Positions 34,344 to 43,438 of a stretch of 64,000 bases of DNA are shown piece by piece; position 1 is the stretch's first letter, and each line of letters begins with the position of its first letter. A program made the position numbers and the translations under genes. The DNA comes from an uncultured Lachnospiraceae bacterium (GTDB lineage Bacteria; Bacillota; Clostridia; Lachnospirales; Lachnospiraceae), in NCBI GenBank assembly GCA_902796595.1, contig CADBPM010000014.1, forward strand, positions 1 to 64,000, written 5' to 3'. Under the pieces are notes generated by a model. It had not been told where the DNA came from, did not search any database, and was given only the letters and a program-made list of their open reading frames with translations.

Positions 34344-34625
34344 ATGCCATTCACAAAGGATAATAATAAGGGCGGAGACGAGAAGAGGAACGAAGCTCCT
34401 CGTAGAAGAGTTATCCGCAGAAGAAGAAAGGTTTGTGCTTTCTGCACAGAGAAAGATAACGTTATAGATTACAAGGACGCAGCTAAGCTTAGAAAGTATG
34501 TTTCTGAGAGAGGCAAGATCCTTCCAAGACGTATTACTGGAACATGCGCAAAGCATCAGAGAGCTCTTACAGTTGCTGTTAAGCGCGCTCGTCAGCTTGC
34601 TCTTCTTCCATACACAGAAGAATAA
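34344..34625 (+). CDS. rpsR: 30S ribosomal protein S18
   Basis: Encodes 93 residues, basic. The core [20 protein letters not shown] followed by [20 protein letters not shown] and [20 protein letters not shown] is unmistakable S18. The CxxC plus a third Cys are partly retained (zinc-binding type). AGGAGGT precedes the ATG. Binds next to S6 on 16S rRNA. Confidence 0.97.
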   Translation: MPFTKDNNKGGDEKRNEAPRRRVIRRRRKVCAFCTEKDNVIDYKDAAKLRKYVSERGKILPRRITGTCAKHQRALTVAVKRARQLALLPYTEE

Positions 34626-34709
34626 TAATGGTATAAGGGTCTAAAGATTAAATCTGCGCTTGTGCAGTGTTCAGTCTGACCCGCCAACAGCACGAAAAAG
34701 TAGTATCTG

Positions 34710-34738
34710 CCTCCGGACTTAACCGTCCGGAGGTTTTT
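34710..34738 (+). terminator. Rho-independent terminator after rpsR
   Basis: CCTCCGGAC/GTCCGGAGG with a six-base loop, followed by TTTTTC. The 306-base gap between rpsR and proB holds this terminator, a promoter (34790) and a structured leader (34865-34924); the stretch 34626-34709 shows nothing I recognise. Confidence 0.9.
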
Positions 34739-34789
34739 CTTTTTAAATGAGTCATCAGAAAGTCCACCCTTTTAATCATATCCTATTCA

Positions 34790-34798
34790 TGGTATACT
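34790..34798 (+). promoter_or_regulatory. Extended -10 promoter for proB
   Basis: TGG-TATACT (TATACT at 34793-34798); the leader to proB would be about 125 bases. Confidence 0.5.
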
Positions 34799-34864
34799 AA
34801 TATAGTGTGGGTACAAGTTGCAATTTGGTAATTTGATGTTTTTTTAGAGGAGAAAAGTTTGAGA

Positions 34865-34924
34865 TAGGTTTTCAGACCTACACCGGTGTTGCTGCAGGCA
34901 CGATACCGGTGGGAGCCATGCCTG
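34865..34924 (+). ncRNA. Candidate structured leader RNA before proB (hairpin plus H-type pseudoknot)
   Basis: TAGGT/ACCTA forms a small hairpin (34865-34880). Directly next to it CACCGGT (34881-34887) pairs with ACCGGTG (34905-34911). Inside its loop CAGGCA (34895-34900) can pair with TGCCTG (34919-34924) beyond the stem. The order a-b-a'-b' is that of an H-type pseudoknot, or of two competing hairpins. It ends eight bases before the proB frame, so it could control translation. It matches no riboswitch consensus I know; no T-box motif is present. Confidence 0.4.
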
Positions 34925-34931
34925 TGATGGG

Positions 34932-35753
34932 ATGAGGGGAATGAAGATCGATAAGAAGACGATAGTTGTCAAGGTAGGGACATCAACTATCACTAATGAA
35001 GACGGAAGTATAAAATTAAGAATACTTGACCGTCTTACAAGAGTGCTTTCGGAAGCTGCTTCAAGCGGATATAAGGTTTTACTTGTTTCTTCGGGTGCAA
35101 TAGGTGTTGGCGTAAATAAGATGCGACTTGGTTCAAAGCCTTCGGAGACAAGACTTAAGCAGGCAGCTGCTGCAGTGGGACAATGTGAGCTGATGCATCT
35201 GTACGACAGGTATTTTGGCGAGTATGACAAGATGGCAGGGCAGATCCTTTTTACAAGTGATGATCTTGATAATGAGGAGAAGAGGAGCAATCTTTCCGGC
35301 ACACTTGAGGCGCTTATTGAGAAGGGCATAATTCCTATAATAAATGAAAATGACTCTATCAGTCATGCGGAGATCATGTCCAATGAGAAGATCTTTGGTG
35401 ATAATGACATGCTTTCCGCGATAGTTGCAGGCTTTGTAGGCGCAGGCAAACTTATAATCCTTTCGGATATAGATGGACTTTACGACTGCGACCCGAGAAA
35501 GAATAAAAATGCTAAGCTTATAAGCAGGGTGGATGATCTTGACAGCATTTCAAACGAGATGATACAGGGAGCAGGAAGCGCAAGAGGCACCGGCGGCATG
35601 ATGAGTAAAATAAGTGCGGCAAGATATGCAACTAAGCTTGGCATAGATGTTTTTATAGAAAATGGAAGCAATCCTGAAGCAATATTAGATATTCTTGATC
35701 ATAAAAAGGCAGGAACCCTTTTTCCTGCAAAAGAAAATAATAGCAAGGAGTAA
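34932..35753 (+). CDS. proB: Glutamate 5-kinase
   Basis: Encodes 273 residues (270 if started at 34941). Phosphorylates L-glutamate in the first step of proline synthesis. Amino-acid kinase motifs: VVKVGTSTITNEDGS, VSSGAIGVGVNKM, PIINENDSIS, FGDNDMLSAIVA, and GTGGMMSKISAARYA. It lacks the C-terminal PUA domain found in longer ProB (about 370 residues). The start is uncertain: ATG 34932 has no well-spaced ribosome binding site and ATG 34941 has AGGGGA almost touching it. proA is not adjacent, which is unusual. Confidence 0.92.
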   Translation: MRGMKIDKKTIVVKVGTSTITNEDGSIKLRILDRLTRVLSEAASSGYKVLLVSSGAIGVGVNKMRLGSKPSETRLKQAAAAVGQCELMHLYDRYFGEYDKMAGQILFTSDDLDNEEKRSNLSGTLEALIEKGIIPIINENDSISHAEIMSNEKIFGDNDMLSAIVAGFVGAGKLIILSDIDGLYDCDPRKNKNAKLISRVDDLDSISNEMIQGAGSARGTGGMMSKISAARYATKLGIDVFIENGSNPEAILDILDHKKAGTLFPAKENNSKE

Positions 35754-35759
35754 TCCCAA

Positions 35760-37802
35760 TTGAAGAAGGAAAAAGTACCAAAAGGCAGTCTTTCTGCCAG
35801 ATTCAAGACATATTTTGTGTGGCCTTTCTGGATGTCTGTACCAGTTATAATACTGGCTATCTTAGTTTATTTTGCAAGAAAAGAATTCTGGCTTGCCGCA
35901 ACAGTAATCGCAATTTTATATATAATTGCTAGCATTGCACTGTTTTGCTATAGAAAAGCCGGCCTTAACAGGGAACTCGTCAAATTCGGCATGGGCTTTG
36001 GAAAAAAAGAATCAGCCATGCTTAAGGAACTTCTCGTTCCCTGCTGCATTATCGATAATGATGGTCACATGCTTTGGGCAAACGATGCTTTTTTTGATAT
36101 AACCACAGATGAAAAGTCTGCAAGAAGGTCGATAACAGCAGTTGTACCTGAATTGAATGCGGAAACATATCCCAAGGGTGATGCACTTGATTCCGAGGTC
36201 AGCGTTCATATAGGGGAAAAGGATTACAAGGTAAAACTAAGACGTATAATAGATGATGCCGCTTTTACAAAAAGCTCCGGTGTTGAAAATGTTATATCTG
36301 TATTTTTCTACGATGAAACAGACATAAACAGACTTATACGCGAAAATCACGACCAGCAGATGATAGTGGGACTTCTTTACATAGATAATTATGAAGAAGC
36401 ACTTGAAAGCATTGATGAGGTCAGAAGATCGCTTTTAAGTGCTCTAGTCGACAGAAAAATAACCAGATATATGCAGAGTATCGATGCGGTTATAAGAAAG
36501 CTTGAAAAAGATAAATACATTATCGTATTTAAAAGAAAATATCTGTCCGAACTTCAGGTGAACCGCTTCTCGCTTCTTGATGATGTAAAGAATGTAAATA
36601 TCGGAAATGACCTTGCAGTTACCATTTCTATCGGTATTGGCGTTTCGGATGAATCGTATACAAGAGAGTATGATTTTGCAAGAGCTGCAATTGATATGGC
36701 ACTTGCACGAGGTGGCGACCAGGTTGTACTTAAGGAAAAGGATCACATCCAATATTTTGGCGGCAAGAGTGTTCAGATTGAAAAGACAACCCGAGTAAAG
36801 GCAAGAGTAAAGGCACATGCTTTGTCGGAACTCATAGAAGCAAAGGATAATGTGCTTATCATGGGACATAAGATGTCTGATGTGGATTCCGTCGGTGCGG
36901 CAATTGGTATTTACAGAGTTGCAAAGACTCTCAATACAAAGGCACATATCGTACTTAACGATATAACCAGTTCTGTGGCACCTATTGTTCAGCGTCTTAA
37001 GGAAAGTCCTGAATATGAGGACGACCTTTTTGTGACGGGCGATAAGGCTGTAACCATGACCGGCCCTGATACAATGTTGGTCGTTGTTGATGTAAACCGC
37101 GAAAGCTACACTGAATGTGAGGAACTGCTCCATAGCGTTAATACGATAGTCATTCTCGATCACCACAGACAGGGCGAGGATGTTATCCAGAATGCGGTTC
37201 TTTCCTACATAGAGCCTTATGCTTCCTCTGCATGTGAAATGGTTGCAGAGATACTCCAGTATATAGATGGAAATGTAAGGATCAAGGCTGCCGAGGCAGA
37301 TGCGATGTATTCGGGTATAATGATAGATACCAATAATTTCCTTGTGAAAACAGGTGTAAGGACTTTTGAGGCTGCGGCTTTCTTAAGAAGAAACGGTGCG
37401 GATGTGACAAGGATAAGGAAGACCTTTAGGTCTGATATGGATGCCTATAAATTTAAGGCACGCTCTATAAGCACTGCGGAGGTATATCTTGATCATTATG
37501 CATTTGCAAGCTGCGACCCGACAGGAGTGGAAAGCCCTACAATACTTGGCGCACAGGTTGCAAATTCACTTATGGATATAGCTGGGATCAAGGCATCCTT
37601 TGCATTTACTCCATATAATGACAAAATTTATATTTCAGCAAGAAGTATAGATGAGCTGAATGTTCAGGTTGTTATGGAAAAGATAGGCGGCGGCGGACAC
37701 ATGTCTGTTGCGGGAGCTCAGCTTGAAGGCGTGACTATAGAGGAAGCTATGGACAAGGTGAGAGCTGTGCTTGATAAAATGAAGGAAGAAGGAGATTTAT
37801 AA
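35760..37802 (+). CDS. gdpP: c-di-AMP phosphodiesterase, GdpP/DhhP family
   Basis: Encodes 680 residues. Two membrane helices lie at about 18-60, then a PAS-like domain, a degenerate GGDEF domain, and a DHH-DHHA1 phosphodiesterase. MGHKMSDVDSVGAAIGIYRV carries the DxD metal motif, VILDHHRQ the DHH motif, and GGGGHMSVAGAQ the DHHA1 motif. It hydrolyses c-di-AMP, which controls osmolyte and wall homeostasis. The start is TTG (AGGAG ten bases upstream). rplI follows two bases later, the usual Firmicute order gdpP-rplI-dnaB. Confidence 0.93.
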   Translation: MKKEKVPKGSLSARFKTYFVWPFWMSVPVIILAILVYFARKEFWLAATVIAILYIIASIALFCYRKAGLNRELVKFGMGFGKKESAMLKELLVPCCIIDNDGHMLWANDAFFDITTDEKSARRSITAVVPELNAETYPKGDALDSEVSVHIGEKDYKVKLRRIIDDAAFTKSSGVENVISVFFYDETDINRLIRENHDQQMIVGLLYIDNYEEALESIDEVRRSLLSALVDRKITRYMQSIDAVIRKLEKDKYIIVFKRKYLSELQVNRFSLLDDVKNVNIGNDLAVTISIGIGVSDESYTREYDFARAAIDMALARGGDQVVLKEKDHIQYFGGKSVQIEKTTRVKARVKAHALSELIEAKDNVLIMGHKMSDVDSVGAAIGIYRVAKTLNTKAHIVLNDITSSVAPIVQRLKESPEYEDDLFVTGDKAVTMTGPDTMLVVVDVNRESYTECEELLHSVNTIVILDHHRQGEDVIQNAVLSYIEPYASSACEMVAEILQYIDGNVRIKAAEADAMYSGIMIDTNNFLVKTGVRTFEAAAFLRRNGADVTRIRKTFRSDMDAYKFKARSISTAEVYLDHYAFASCDPTGVESPTILGAQVANSLMDIAGIKASFAFTPYNDKIYISARSIDELNVQVVMEKIGGGGHMSVAGAQLEGVTIEEAMDKVRAVLDKMKEEGDL

Positions 37803-37803
37803 A

Positions 37804-38253
37804 ATGAAGATAATACTTTTACAGGATGTAAAATCACTTGGCAAGAAGGGTGATATCGTTGAGGCAAGCGACGGATACGCAAGAAACTATCTCATGCCTA
37901 AGAAGCTTGGATGTGAGGCAAACCCTCAGAACATGAACACATTAAGGCAGGAGAAAGCAGCAGAGGTAAAGCGTGCAAAGGAAGAGCTTGAAGCAGCAAA
38001 GGAGCTTGCCAAGGTTTATGCAACAAAGAGCGTAAAGCTTTCGATAAAGGTCGGTAAGGAAGGCAGGACTTTCGGCTCTGTATCAGGCAAGGAGATTGCG
38101 ACAGAGGCAAAGAAGCAGTGCGGACTTGATATCGATAAAAAGAAAATGGATCTGCCTGAACCTATCAGAACCCCTGGAATATTCAACATCCCAGTAAAAC
38201 TTCATCCGGAAGTAACAGCTACAATTAAGGTTGAAATACAGGAAAAGGTGTAA
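37804..38253 (+). CDS. rplI: 50S ribosomal protein L9
   Basis: Encodes 149 residues: the N-terminal rRNA-binding domain KIILLQDVKSLGKKGDIVEA then GYARNYLMPKKL, a long helix, and the C-terminal domain with GRTFGSVSGKEIA. The ribosome binding site lies inside the end of gdpP (AGGAGATTT), which couples the two. Confidence 0.97.
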   Translation: MKIILLQDVKSLGKKGDIVEASDGYARNYLMPKKLGCEANPQNMNTLRQEKAAEVKRAKEELEAAKELAKVYATKSVKLSIKVGKEGRTFGSVSGKEIATEAKKQCGLDIDKKKMDLPEPIRTPGIFNIPVKLHPEVTATIKVEIQEKV

Positions 38254-38256
38254 AAA

Positions 38257-39588
38257 ATGGCTGATGAAGCTGTTATAAAGAGGATACCGCCGCATGATAC
38301 AGTATCGGAACAGGCTGTTATCGGTTCGATGATATATAATAACGATACGATTGATGAGGCGTGTGAGATAATTTCGTCGGATGATTTCTACAACAGGCAG
38401 TTTGGTATCATTTTTGAGACTATAAAAGAACTCCACGAAGAGGGAATAGCAGTAGATATCGTAACCTTGCAGAACAGGCTTAAGACAAAAGACCTGCCTC
38501 CGGAAGCAAGCGATGTTGGTATGCTTGCAGATATCATGAATTCTGTTCCGTCTTCAATAAATATAAATGAGTACGTTACAGCTGTGTATCAGAAGTCGAT
38601 GTTACGCAGACTCATAAAGGTAGCAGATTCTATTTCAAACGACTGCTATATGGGGCGCGAGAAACTTGAAGACATAATGGGAAAAACTGAAAAGCAGGTC
38701 TTCGATCTTATTCAGTCCCGTCATACAAGAAATGAACAGAGCATGAGAACGATCGTGCTGAATGTAATGCAGGCTATAGAGACAGCCTATACAAAGACAG
38801 GAACCGTAACGGGAACCCCTACAGGCTTTTATGATCTCGACTACAAGACGGCAGGACTGCAGAACTCTGACCTTATTCTTGTAGCAGCCCGCCCTTCTAT
38901 GGGTAAGACGGCATTTGCCCTTAATATAGCTCATAATATTTCAGTAAAACAGCATAAGTCTGTAGTTTTATTTTCTTTGGAAATGAGCAGTGAGCAGATA
39001 GTAAGACGTCTCCTGTCGCAGGAGTCTCTTGTAGATGCTCAGAAGATGCGAAGCGGTGATCTTGAAAATCAGGACTGGCAGGATCTTGTAGATGGAGGCA
39101 GGACTCTTGGAGAGGCAAATCTTACTATAGAAGATACTCCGGGTATATCTGTTTCGGAGCTTAGAAGCAGGTGCAGGAAATTGAAGCTTGAAGGCAAAGC
39201 CGATGTTATAATGATAGACTACCTTCAGCTTATGAGCGGTTCAGGTAAAAATGAATCGAGGCAGCAGGAGATCTCTGAAATATCAAGAAGCTTAAAAGCT
39301 CTTGCAAGAGAGTTAAATGTGCCTCTCATAGCACTTTCACAGCTTTCAAGAGCGGTAGAGTCGCGAGACGACAAGCGCCCTATGCTTTCAGACCTCAGAG
39401 AGTCCGGAGCCATAGAGCAGGATGCCGATGTGGTCATGTTCCTTTACAGAGACGAATACTATCATAAGGATACCGAGGAACCCGGCATTACAGAAGTGAT
39501 CATAAGCAAGCAGCGTAACGGTCCTACCGGCACAGTTAAGCTTGCATGGCAGGGACAGTATACAAGATTTGTAAATCTGGAGAGATAA
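38257..39588 (+). CDS. dnaB: Replicative DNA helicase
   Basis: Encodes 443 residues. The N-terminal domain (PPHDTVSEQAVIGSMIYNND) is followed by a RecA-like motor: Walker A VAARPSMGKTAFALNIA (about 208-224), FSLEMSSEQIVRRLL, Walker B ADVIMIDYLQLM, SQLSRAVESRDDKRPMLSDL then RESGAIEQDADVVMFLYRDE. It unwinds DNA at the fork as a hexamer. Its stop overlaps the next start (TAATG). Confidence 0.97.
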   Translation: MADEAVIKRIPPHDTVSEQAVIGSMIYNNDTIDEACEIISSDDFYNRQFGIIFETIKELHEEGIAVDIVTLQNRLKTKDLPPEASDVGMLADIMNSVPSSININEYVTAVYQKSMLRRLIKVADSISNDCYMGREKLEDIMGKTEKQVFDLIQSRHTRNEQSMRTIVLNVMQAIETAYTKTGTVTGTPTGFYDLDYKTAGLQNSDLILVAARPSMGKTAFALNIAHNISVKQHKSVVLFSLEMSSEQIVRRLLSQESLVDAQKMRSGDLENQDWQDLVDGGRTLGEANLTIEDTPGISVSELRSRCRKLKLEGKADVIMIDYLQLMSGSGKNESRQQEISEISRSLKALARELNVPLIALSQLSRAVESRDDKRPMLSDLRESGAIEQDADVVMFLYRDEYYHKDTEEPGITEVIISKQRNGPTGTVKLAWQGQYTRFVNLER

Positions 39589-40433
39589 TGATACGAGCAG
39601 ATATGCACACCCATTCGGAATTTTCGGGTGATTCAAAGGCACCGGCTGAAGGACAGGTCAAAGCAGCAATAGAAAGTGGCCTTAGCTGGTATACATTTAC
39701 AGACCACCTTGACCTTTATATGCCTCTTTGCGAGCAGGAAGACGGAAGCATCGGCAATGCCTTTATTCTTGATATTCCTGCCTATACAAAGGAAGTGGCA
39801 AGGATTCGTGATAAATACAAGGATAAGATAAGTGTTTTTACAGGGATAGAGCTTGGACTTCTTGATAAGGCATTTCCTGATTACAGAAGGATACTTAATG
39901 AAACTCCTTTTGACTTTGTGCTTGGTTCAATTCATACAGTAGCCGACATGGACCCTTATTTTCCCGAGTACTGGAAAAAATATCCCGGTAAAAAGGGGGT
40001 CATCCTTTATTTTGAAACAATGCTTGACTGTATTGAAAGCTTCTCTGATTTTGACAGTCTGGCTCACCTTGATTACATAATAAGGTATTGTCAGGATGAA
40101 AAGGAAAATCCTGTACTTAGAGATTACGAATATTCTGTGTTCGGTGAGATTATTGATGAAGTGTTGAAATGGGTCATTAAGAACGATAAGGCTTTGGAAG
40201 TAAATACTGCCGGATTTAAATACGGACTTGACAGACCTAATCCATCACTGCAGGTTCTTAAGCGTTACAGGGAACTTGGCGGCGAGAGAATAACTATCGG
40301 TTCTGACGGGCATAAAAAAGAGCATCTTTTCTATGACTTTGATAAGACAGAAGAGCTTCTTATTTCACTTGGATTTAAATATTACGAAGTATTTAAGAAA
40401 AGAAAACCTGTAAGCATCAGGCTTGGAGAATAA
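39588..40433 (+). CDS. PHP-domain phosphatase, histidinol-phosphatase (HisK) family
   Basis: Encodes 281 residues of the PHP superfamily. Metal ligands are in DMHTHSEFSGDSK (first His pair), FTDHLDLY, LGSIHTV, SLAHLDYI and IGSDGHKK. Length and motif order match the HisJ/HisK monofunctional histidinol-phosphatase, but other PHP phosphoesterases look alike, and there are no other his genes here. ATG 39588 overlaps the dnaB stop and has GGAG five bases upstream; the longer frame from 39546 lies in dnaB. Confidence 0.8.
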   Translation: MIRADMHTHSEFSGDSKAPAEGQVKAAIESGLSWYTFTDHLDLYMPLCEQEDGSIGNAFILDIPAYTKEVARIRDKYKDKISVFTGIELGLLDKAFPDYRRILNETPFDFVLGSIHTVADMDPYFPEYWKKYPGKKGVILYFETMLDCIESFSDFDSLAHLDYIIRYCQDEKENPVLRDYEYSVFGEIIDEVLKWVIKNDKALEVNTAGFKYGLDRPNPSLQVLKRYRELGGERITIGSDGHKKEHLFYDFDKTEELLISLGFKYYEVFKKRKPVSIRLGE

Positions 40434-40553
40434 AGAGCGGGCGGTCGGGAAGTAAGTTGTTTTTTTACATGTACTTTTTTAGTGATTTTATGGTAAGACA
40501 TAAGGTAGAAAACAAGGCATCTGCCTAAATCTGAAAAAGGAATGGAGAAAACA

Positions 40554-42569
40554 ATGATTTTTGAGAACAAGGATGGAGCACTTATAGCAAAACGTCAGTA
40601 TGAGACCCTTCGCATAGAGCCTTGGGGCAAAGATTCCTTAAGAGTCCGCGCGACCAAGAACGGTTCATTTACAGATAAGGACTGGGCTCTTACTGAGAAA
40701 GTCTCAAACAACGCTGCAGATATTAAAGTAAGAATAAACGAAGAAGAACCATCTGCCGATATAACAAATGGCAGGATAAGAGCTCATGTAAACGGGGCTG
40801 GTGTCATCACTTATTACAGAGATGATATGAAGATCCTTCGTGAATACTACAGCAATTACTATGGCACAGAAAACAAGTGTACTTCTGCATTAAAGAAGGT
40901 AAACAGAGAGTTTTCTGCTATTTTAGGTGCAAGTGAATATAAGCTTACAGTTAGATTTGAGTCAAATGATGGTGAAAAGCTTTATGGTATGGGTCAGTAC
41001 CAGCAGCCATACCTTGACATCAAGGGATGTACACTTGAACTTGCTCACAAGAACTCTCAGACTTCAATACCATTTGTTTTAAGTTCATTAGGCTATGGCA
41101 TGCTCTGGAACAATCCTGCTGTAGGCAATGCAACATTCGGTAAAAATATGACCGAATGGGTTGCTTTGTCAACAAGACAGATGGATTATTTTATCACAGT
41201 CGGAAGCACACCTAAGGATATCGTTGAAAATTACACAAGAGCTGTCGGAAGAGCTCCTGTAATGGCAAGCGACCTCTTAGGTTTATGGCAGTGCAAGTTA
41301 AGATATCGTACTCAGGAAGAAGTTCTTAGTGTCGCAAGAAAATACAAGGAACTTGGAATACATCTTGATGTTATTGTTATTGATTTCTTCCACTGGACCA
41401 GACAGGGAGATTGGCAGTTTGACAAGACCTATTGGCCGGATCCTAAGGCTATGATAGATGAACTTCATGCAAATGGTACAAAGGTAGTAGTGTCCGTATG
41501 GCCAAGTGTAGATCGCAAGTCTATCCATTTTGAGGAAATGTATGACAGAGGATACCTTACCCGTACCGACAGGGGAAGTATCCAGACTTATGATTTCCAG
41601 GGAGACTGCCTCCTTATAGATGTTACAAATCCAGAGGCGAGACAGTATGTCTGGGATATATGCAAAAAGAACTATTTCGACTATGGTATAGACATATTCT
41701 GGCTTGATAATTCCGAGCCTGATATGGCTGTATATGATTTTGATATTGACAGGTATGCAATGGGACCTGCTCTTTCATGCTCCAATATCTATCCGTTACT
41801 TTATACAAAGACTTTCTATGATGGAGAGAGCGAAGAGCTTAAGAAAGATCCATCCCGTCATCCTGTTACAAATCTTGTCCGTTCAGGGTGGGTTGGCAGT
41901 CAAAAATATGGCGCCCTTCTTTGGTCAGGTGATATTCAGTCTACCTTTGAGTCACTGCACAATTCTATCATTGCGGGTCTTAACATGGGAATTGCAGGTA
42001 TCCCTTGGTGGACAACAGATATAGGCGGATTTATGAATGGGGATGTAAGGACTCCTGAGTTTAAGCAGCTTCTTATCCGCTGGTATGAATGGGCAGTTTA
42101 CGGCCCGATCCTTCGTATGCATGGTGATCGTGACCCTCATGATGTGCCTGTACTTGACAGTGAGCATGATTGGGGCGGTGGTTATCTTTTCACAGGGCGT
42201 GATAACGAGCTTTGGAGCTATGGAGAAGACAATTTCAAGATAATGAAGAAATTCCTTGATAAGAGACTTGAACTTAAGCCTTATCTGGAAAAACTCTACA
42301 AGGAAGCGCATGAGAATGGTTCCCCTGTTCTCCGTACTCTCTTCTATGAATTCCCAGAGGATGAAAAGTGCTGGGAAGTAGAAGATGAATATATGTTTGG
42401 AGATAAGTATCTTGTTGCGCCGATATTTACTATTGACACTTTCAGCAGGAAAGTATATCTGCCTGAGGGAACATGGCAGGAAGATGAAACAGGAAAGACA
42501 TATACCGGCGGCACTACGATAGAAGTAGAAGCTCCGATAGATGTTATACCTGTATTTATAAGAAAATAA
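40554..42569 (+). CDS. Glycoside hydrolase family 31 enzyme, alpha-xylosidase-like
   Basis: Encodes 671 residues, no signal peptide, so intracellular. An N-terminal beta-sandwich (FESNDGEKLYGMGQYQQPYL) precedes the barrel. The predicted nucleophile is Asp385 in DIFWLDNSEPDM and the acid/base Asp525 in RMHGDRDPHD; GIPWWTTDIGGF lies between. The WLDNSEPD form is close to alpha-xylosidases acting on xyloglucan oligosaccharides, but alpha-glucosidase activity cannot be excluded. GGAG seven bases before ATG 40554 decides the start over 40542. Confidence 0.85.
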   Translation: MIFENKDGALIAKRQYETLRIEPWGKDSLRVRATKNGSFTDKDWALTEKVSNNAADIKVRINEEEPSADITNGRIRAHVNGAGVITYYRDDMKILREYYSNYYGTENKCTSALKKVNREFSAILGASEYKLTVRFESNDGEKLYGMGQYQQPYLDIKGCTLELAHKNSQTSIPFVLSSLGYGMLWNNPAVGNATFGKNMTEWVALSTRQMDYFITVGSTPKDIVENYTRAVGRAPVMASDLLGLWQCKLRYRTQEEVLSVARKYKELGIHLDVIVIDFFHWTRQGDWQFDKTYWPDPKAMIDELHANGTKVVVSVWPSVDRKSIHFEEMYDRGYLTRTDRGSIQTYDFQGDCLLIDVTNPEARQYVWDICKKNYFDYGIDIFWLDNSEPDMAVYDFDIDRYAMGPALSCSNIYPLLYTKTFYDGESEELKKDPSRHPVTNLVRSGWVGSQKYGALLWSGDIQSTFESLHNSIIAGLNMGIAGIPWWTTDIGGFMNGDVRTPEFKQLLIRWYEWAVYGPILRMHGDRDPHDVPVLDSEHDWGGGYLFTGRDNELWSYGEDNFKIMKKFLDKRLELKPYLEKLYKEAHENGSPVLRTLFYEFPEDEKCWEVEDEYMFGDKYLVAPIFTIDTFSRKVYLPEGTWQEDETGKTYTGGTTIEVEAPIDVIPVFIRK

Positions 42570-42577
42570 AGGTATAA

Positions 42578-43048
42578 ATGGAGAACATTGATATATTTTT
42601 AGATGGTGTTTTTTCTAACAAGGTTCTTGCCGTAGCGTTTGTTTCATGGGCAACAGCGCAGATACTTAAGGTTATAATAAATTTTATCGTAAATGGGAAG
42701 TTTTCGCTTGAAAGACTGATAGGTGATGGCGGTATGCCGAGTGCTCACTCGGCTACCGTCACTGCTGTTGCGCTTTCAACAGGATGCGAATGCGGGTTTG
42801 ATTCCCCTCTGTTTGCTGTGGCAGCGATATTTGCGTTCATTGTAATGCATGATGCCAAGGGAGTAAGGTATGAGACCGGCAAGCAGGCAAAGGTTCTAAA
42901 TGAGATGATGGAACTTTTCAAGAACATGGGAGATGCCAAGCTTTCAAATGAGCAGAAACTTAAGGAATTTGTCGGACACAGTCCGCTTCAGGTCTTCGCA
43001 GGTTTTATCCTTGGCTCTGTTATTACCGCGATTTTATACAGTATGTGA
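42578..43048 (+). CDS. Divergent PAP2 family protein (DUF212, YuiD-like)
   Basis: Encodes 156 residues with about four membrane helices. GGMPSAHSATVTAVALSTG is the conserved DUF212 core, related to the SxxxH block of PAP2 phosphatases, followed by VMHDAKGVRYETGKQAKVLN. Activity is unproven in the family. Eight bases after the GH31 gene, probably co-transcribed. Confidence 0.88.
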   Translation: MENIDIFLDGVFSNKVLAVAFVSWATAQILKVIINFIVNGKFSLERLIGDGGMPSAHSATVTAVALSTGCECGFDSPLFAVAAIFAFIVMHDAKGVRYETGKQAKVLNEMMELFKNMGDAKLSNEQKLKEFVGHSPLQVFAGFILGSVITAILYSM

Positions 43049-43058
43049 TTGTGAGTTG

Positions 43059-43295
43059 ATGAAAAAGGTTATATTTTTTCTTTTTATTATAATAACTGTC
43101 ACTTTATCAGCATGTAGTTCTGACAGGAAGAATACTGTTACAAATGAAGTTTATAATAATGAAAGTTTATCCTTAAGTAAAACTGATAAGGTAATTTCGG
43201 GTGAATTTAATGGTTCTGAAGTTAAAAGCCATGATGTTTGTAAGTTTCTATTCAGGAATGGAATGAAATTCAGAAATATGGTAAGTATCCGATAA
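43059..43295 (+). CDS. Small lipoprotein, possibly truncated by a frameshift
   Basis: Encodes 78 residues. A lipoprotein signal ends in VTLSAC (Cys at residue 19), followed by an Asn/Ser-rich stretch. No family recognised. Near the end, another frame gives IQEWNEIQKYGKYPIKLKI from about 43250 to 43309, which looks more protein-like than the annotated tail LFRNGMKFRNMVSIR, so a one-base shift may have altered the C-terminus. The longer frame from 42933 lies inside the preceding gene. Confidence 0.5.
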   Translation: MKKVIFFLFIIITVTLSACSSDRKNTVTNEVYNNESLSLSKTDKVISGEFNGSEVKSHDVCKFLFRNGMKFRNMVSIR

Positions 43296-43347
43296 AACTG
43301 AAAATTTGATCGGGCAGATACGAAACGTTGCTAAATGCCAGATGATG

Positions 43348-43356
43348 TGATATAAT
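43348..43356 (+). promoter_or_regulatory. Extended -10 promoter for the HPr-like gene
   Basis: TGA-TATAAT, 82 bases before the ATG; no clear -35. Confidence 0.5.
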
Positions 43357-43438
43357 CGGATTTATATTGTGTATTGACTGTGGGGTTTATTGGGGAATGA
43401 ATAAACAGTGAGTTCACAGAAGGGAAGAAGATCATATC

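Noticed and set aside
34626..34931. T-box riboswitch for proline before proB
   Set aside because: No T-box GGNACCGCG-type sequence or specifier stem is visible in the leader.
36444..37166. 240-codon open frame on the minus strand inside gdpP
   Set aside because: It lies entirely opposite the conserved DHH phosphodiesterase gene, has no ribosome binding site, and its translation is a Cys/His/Tyr-rich shadow without any family resemblance.
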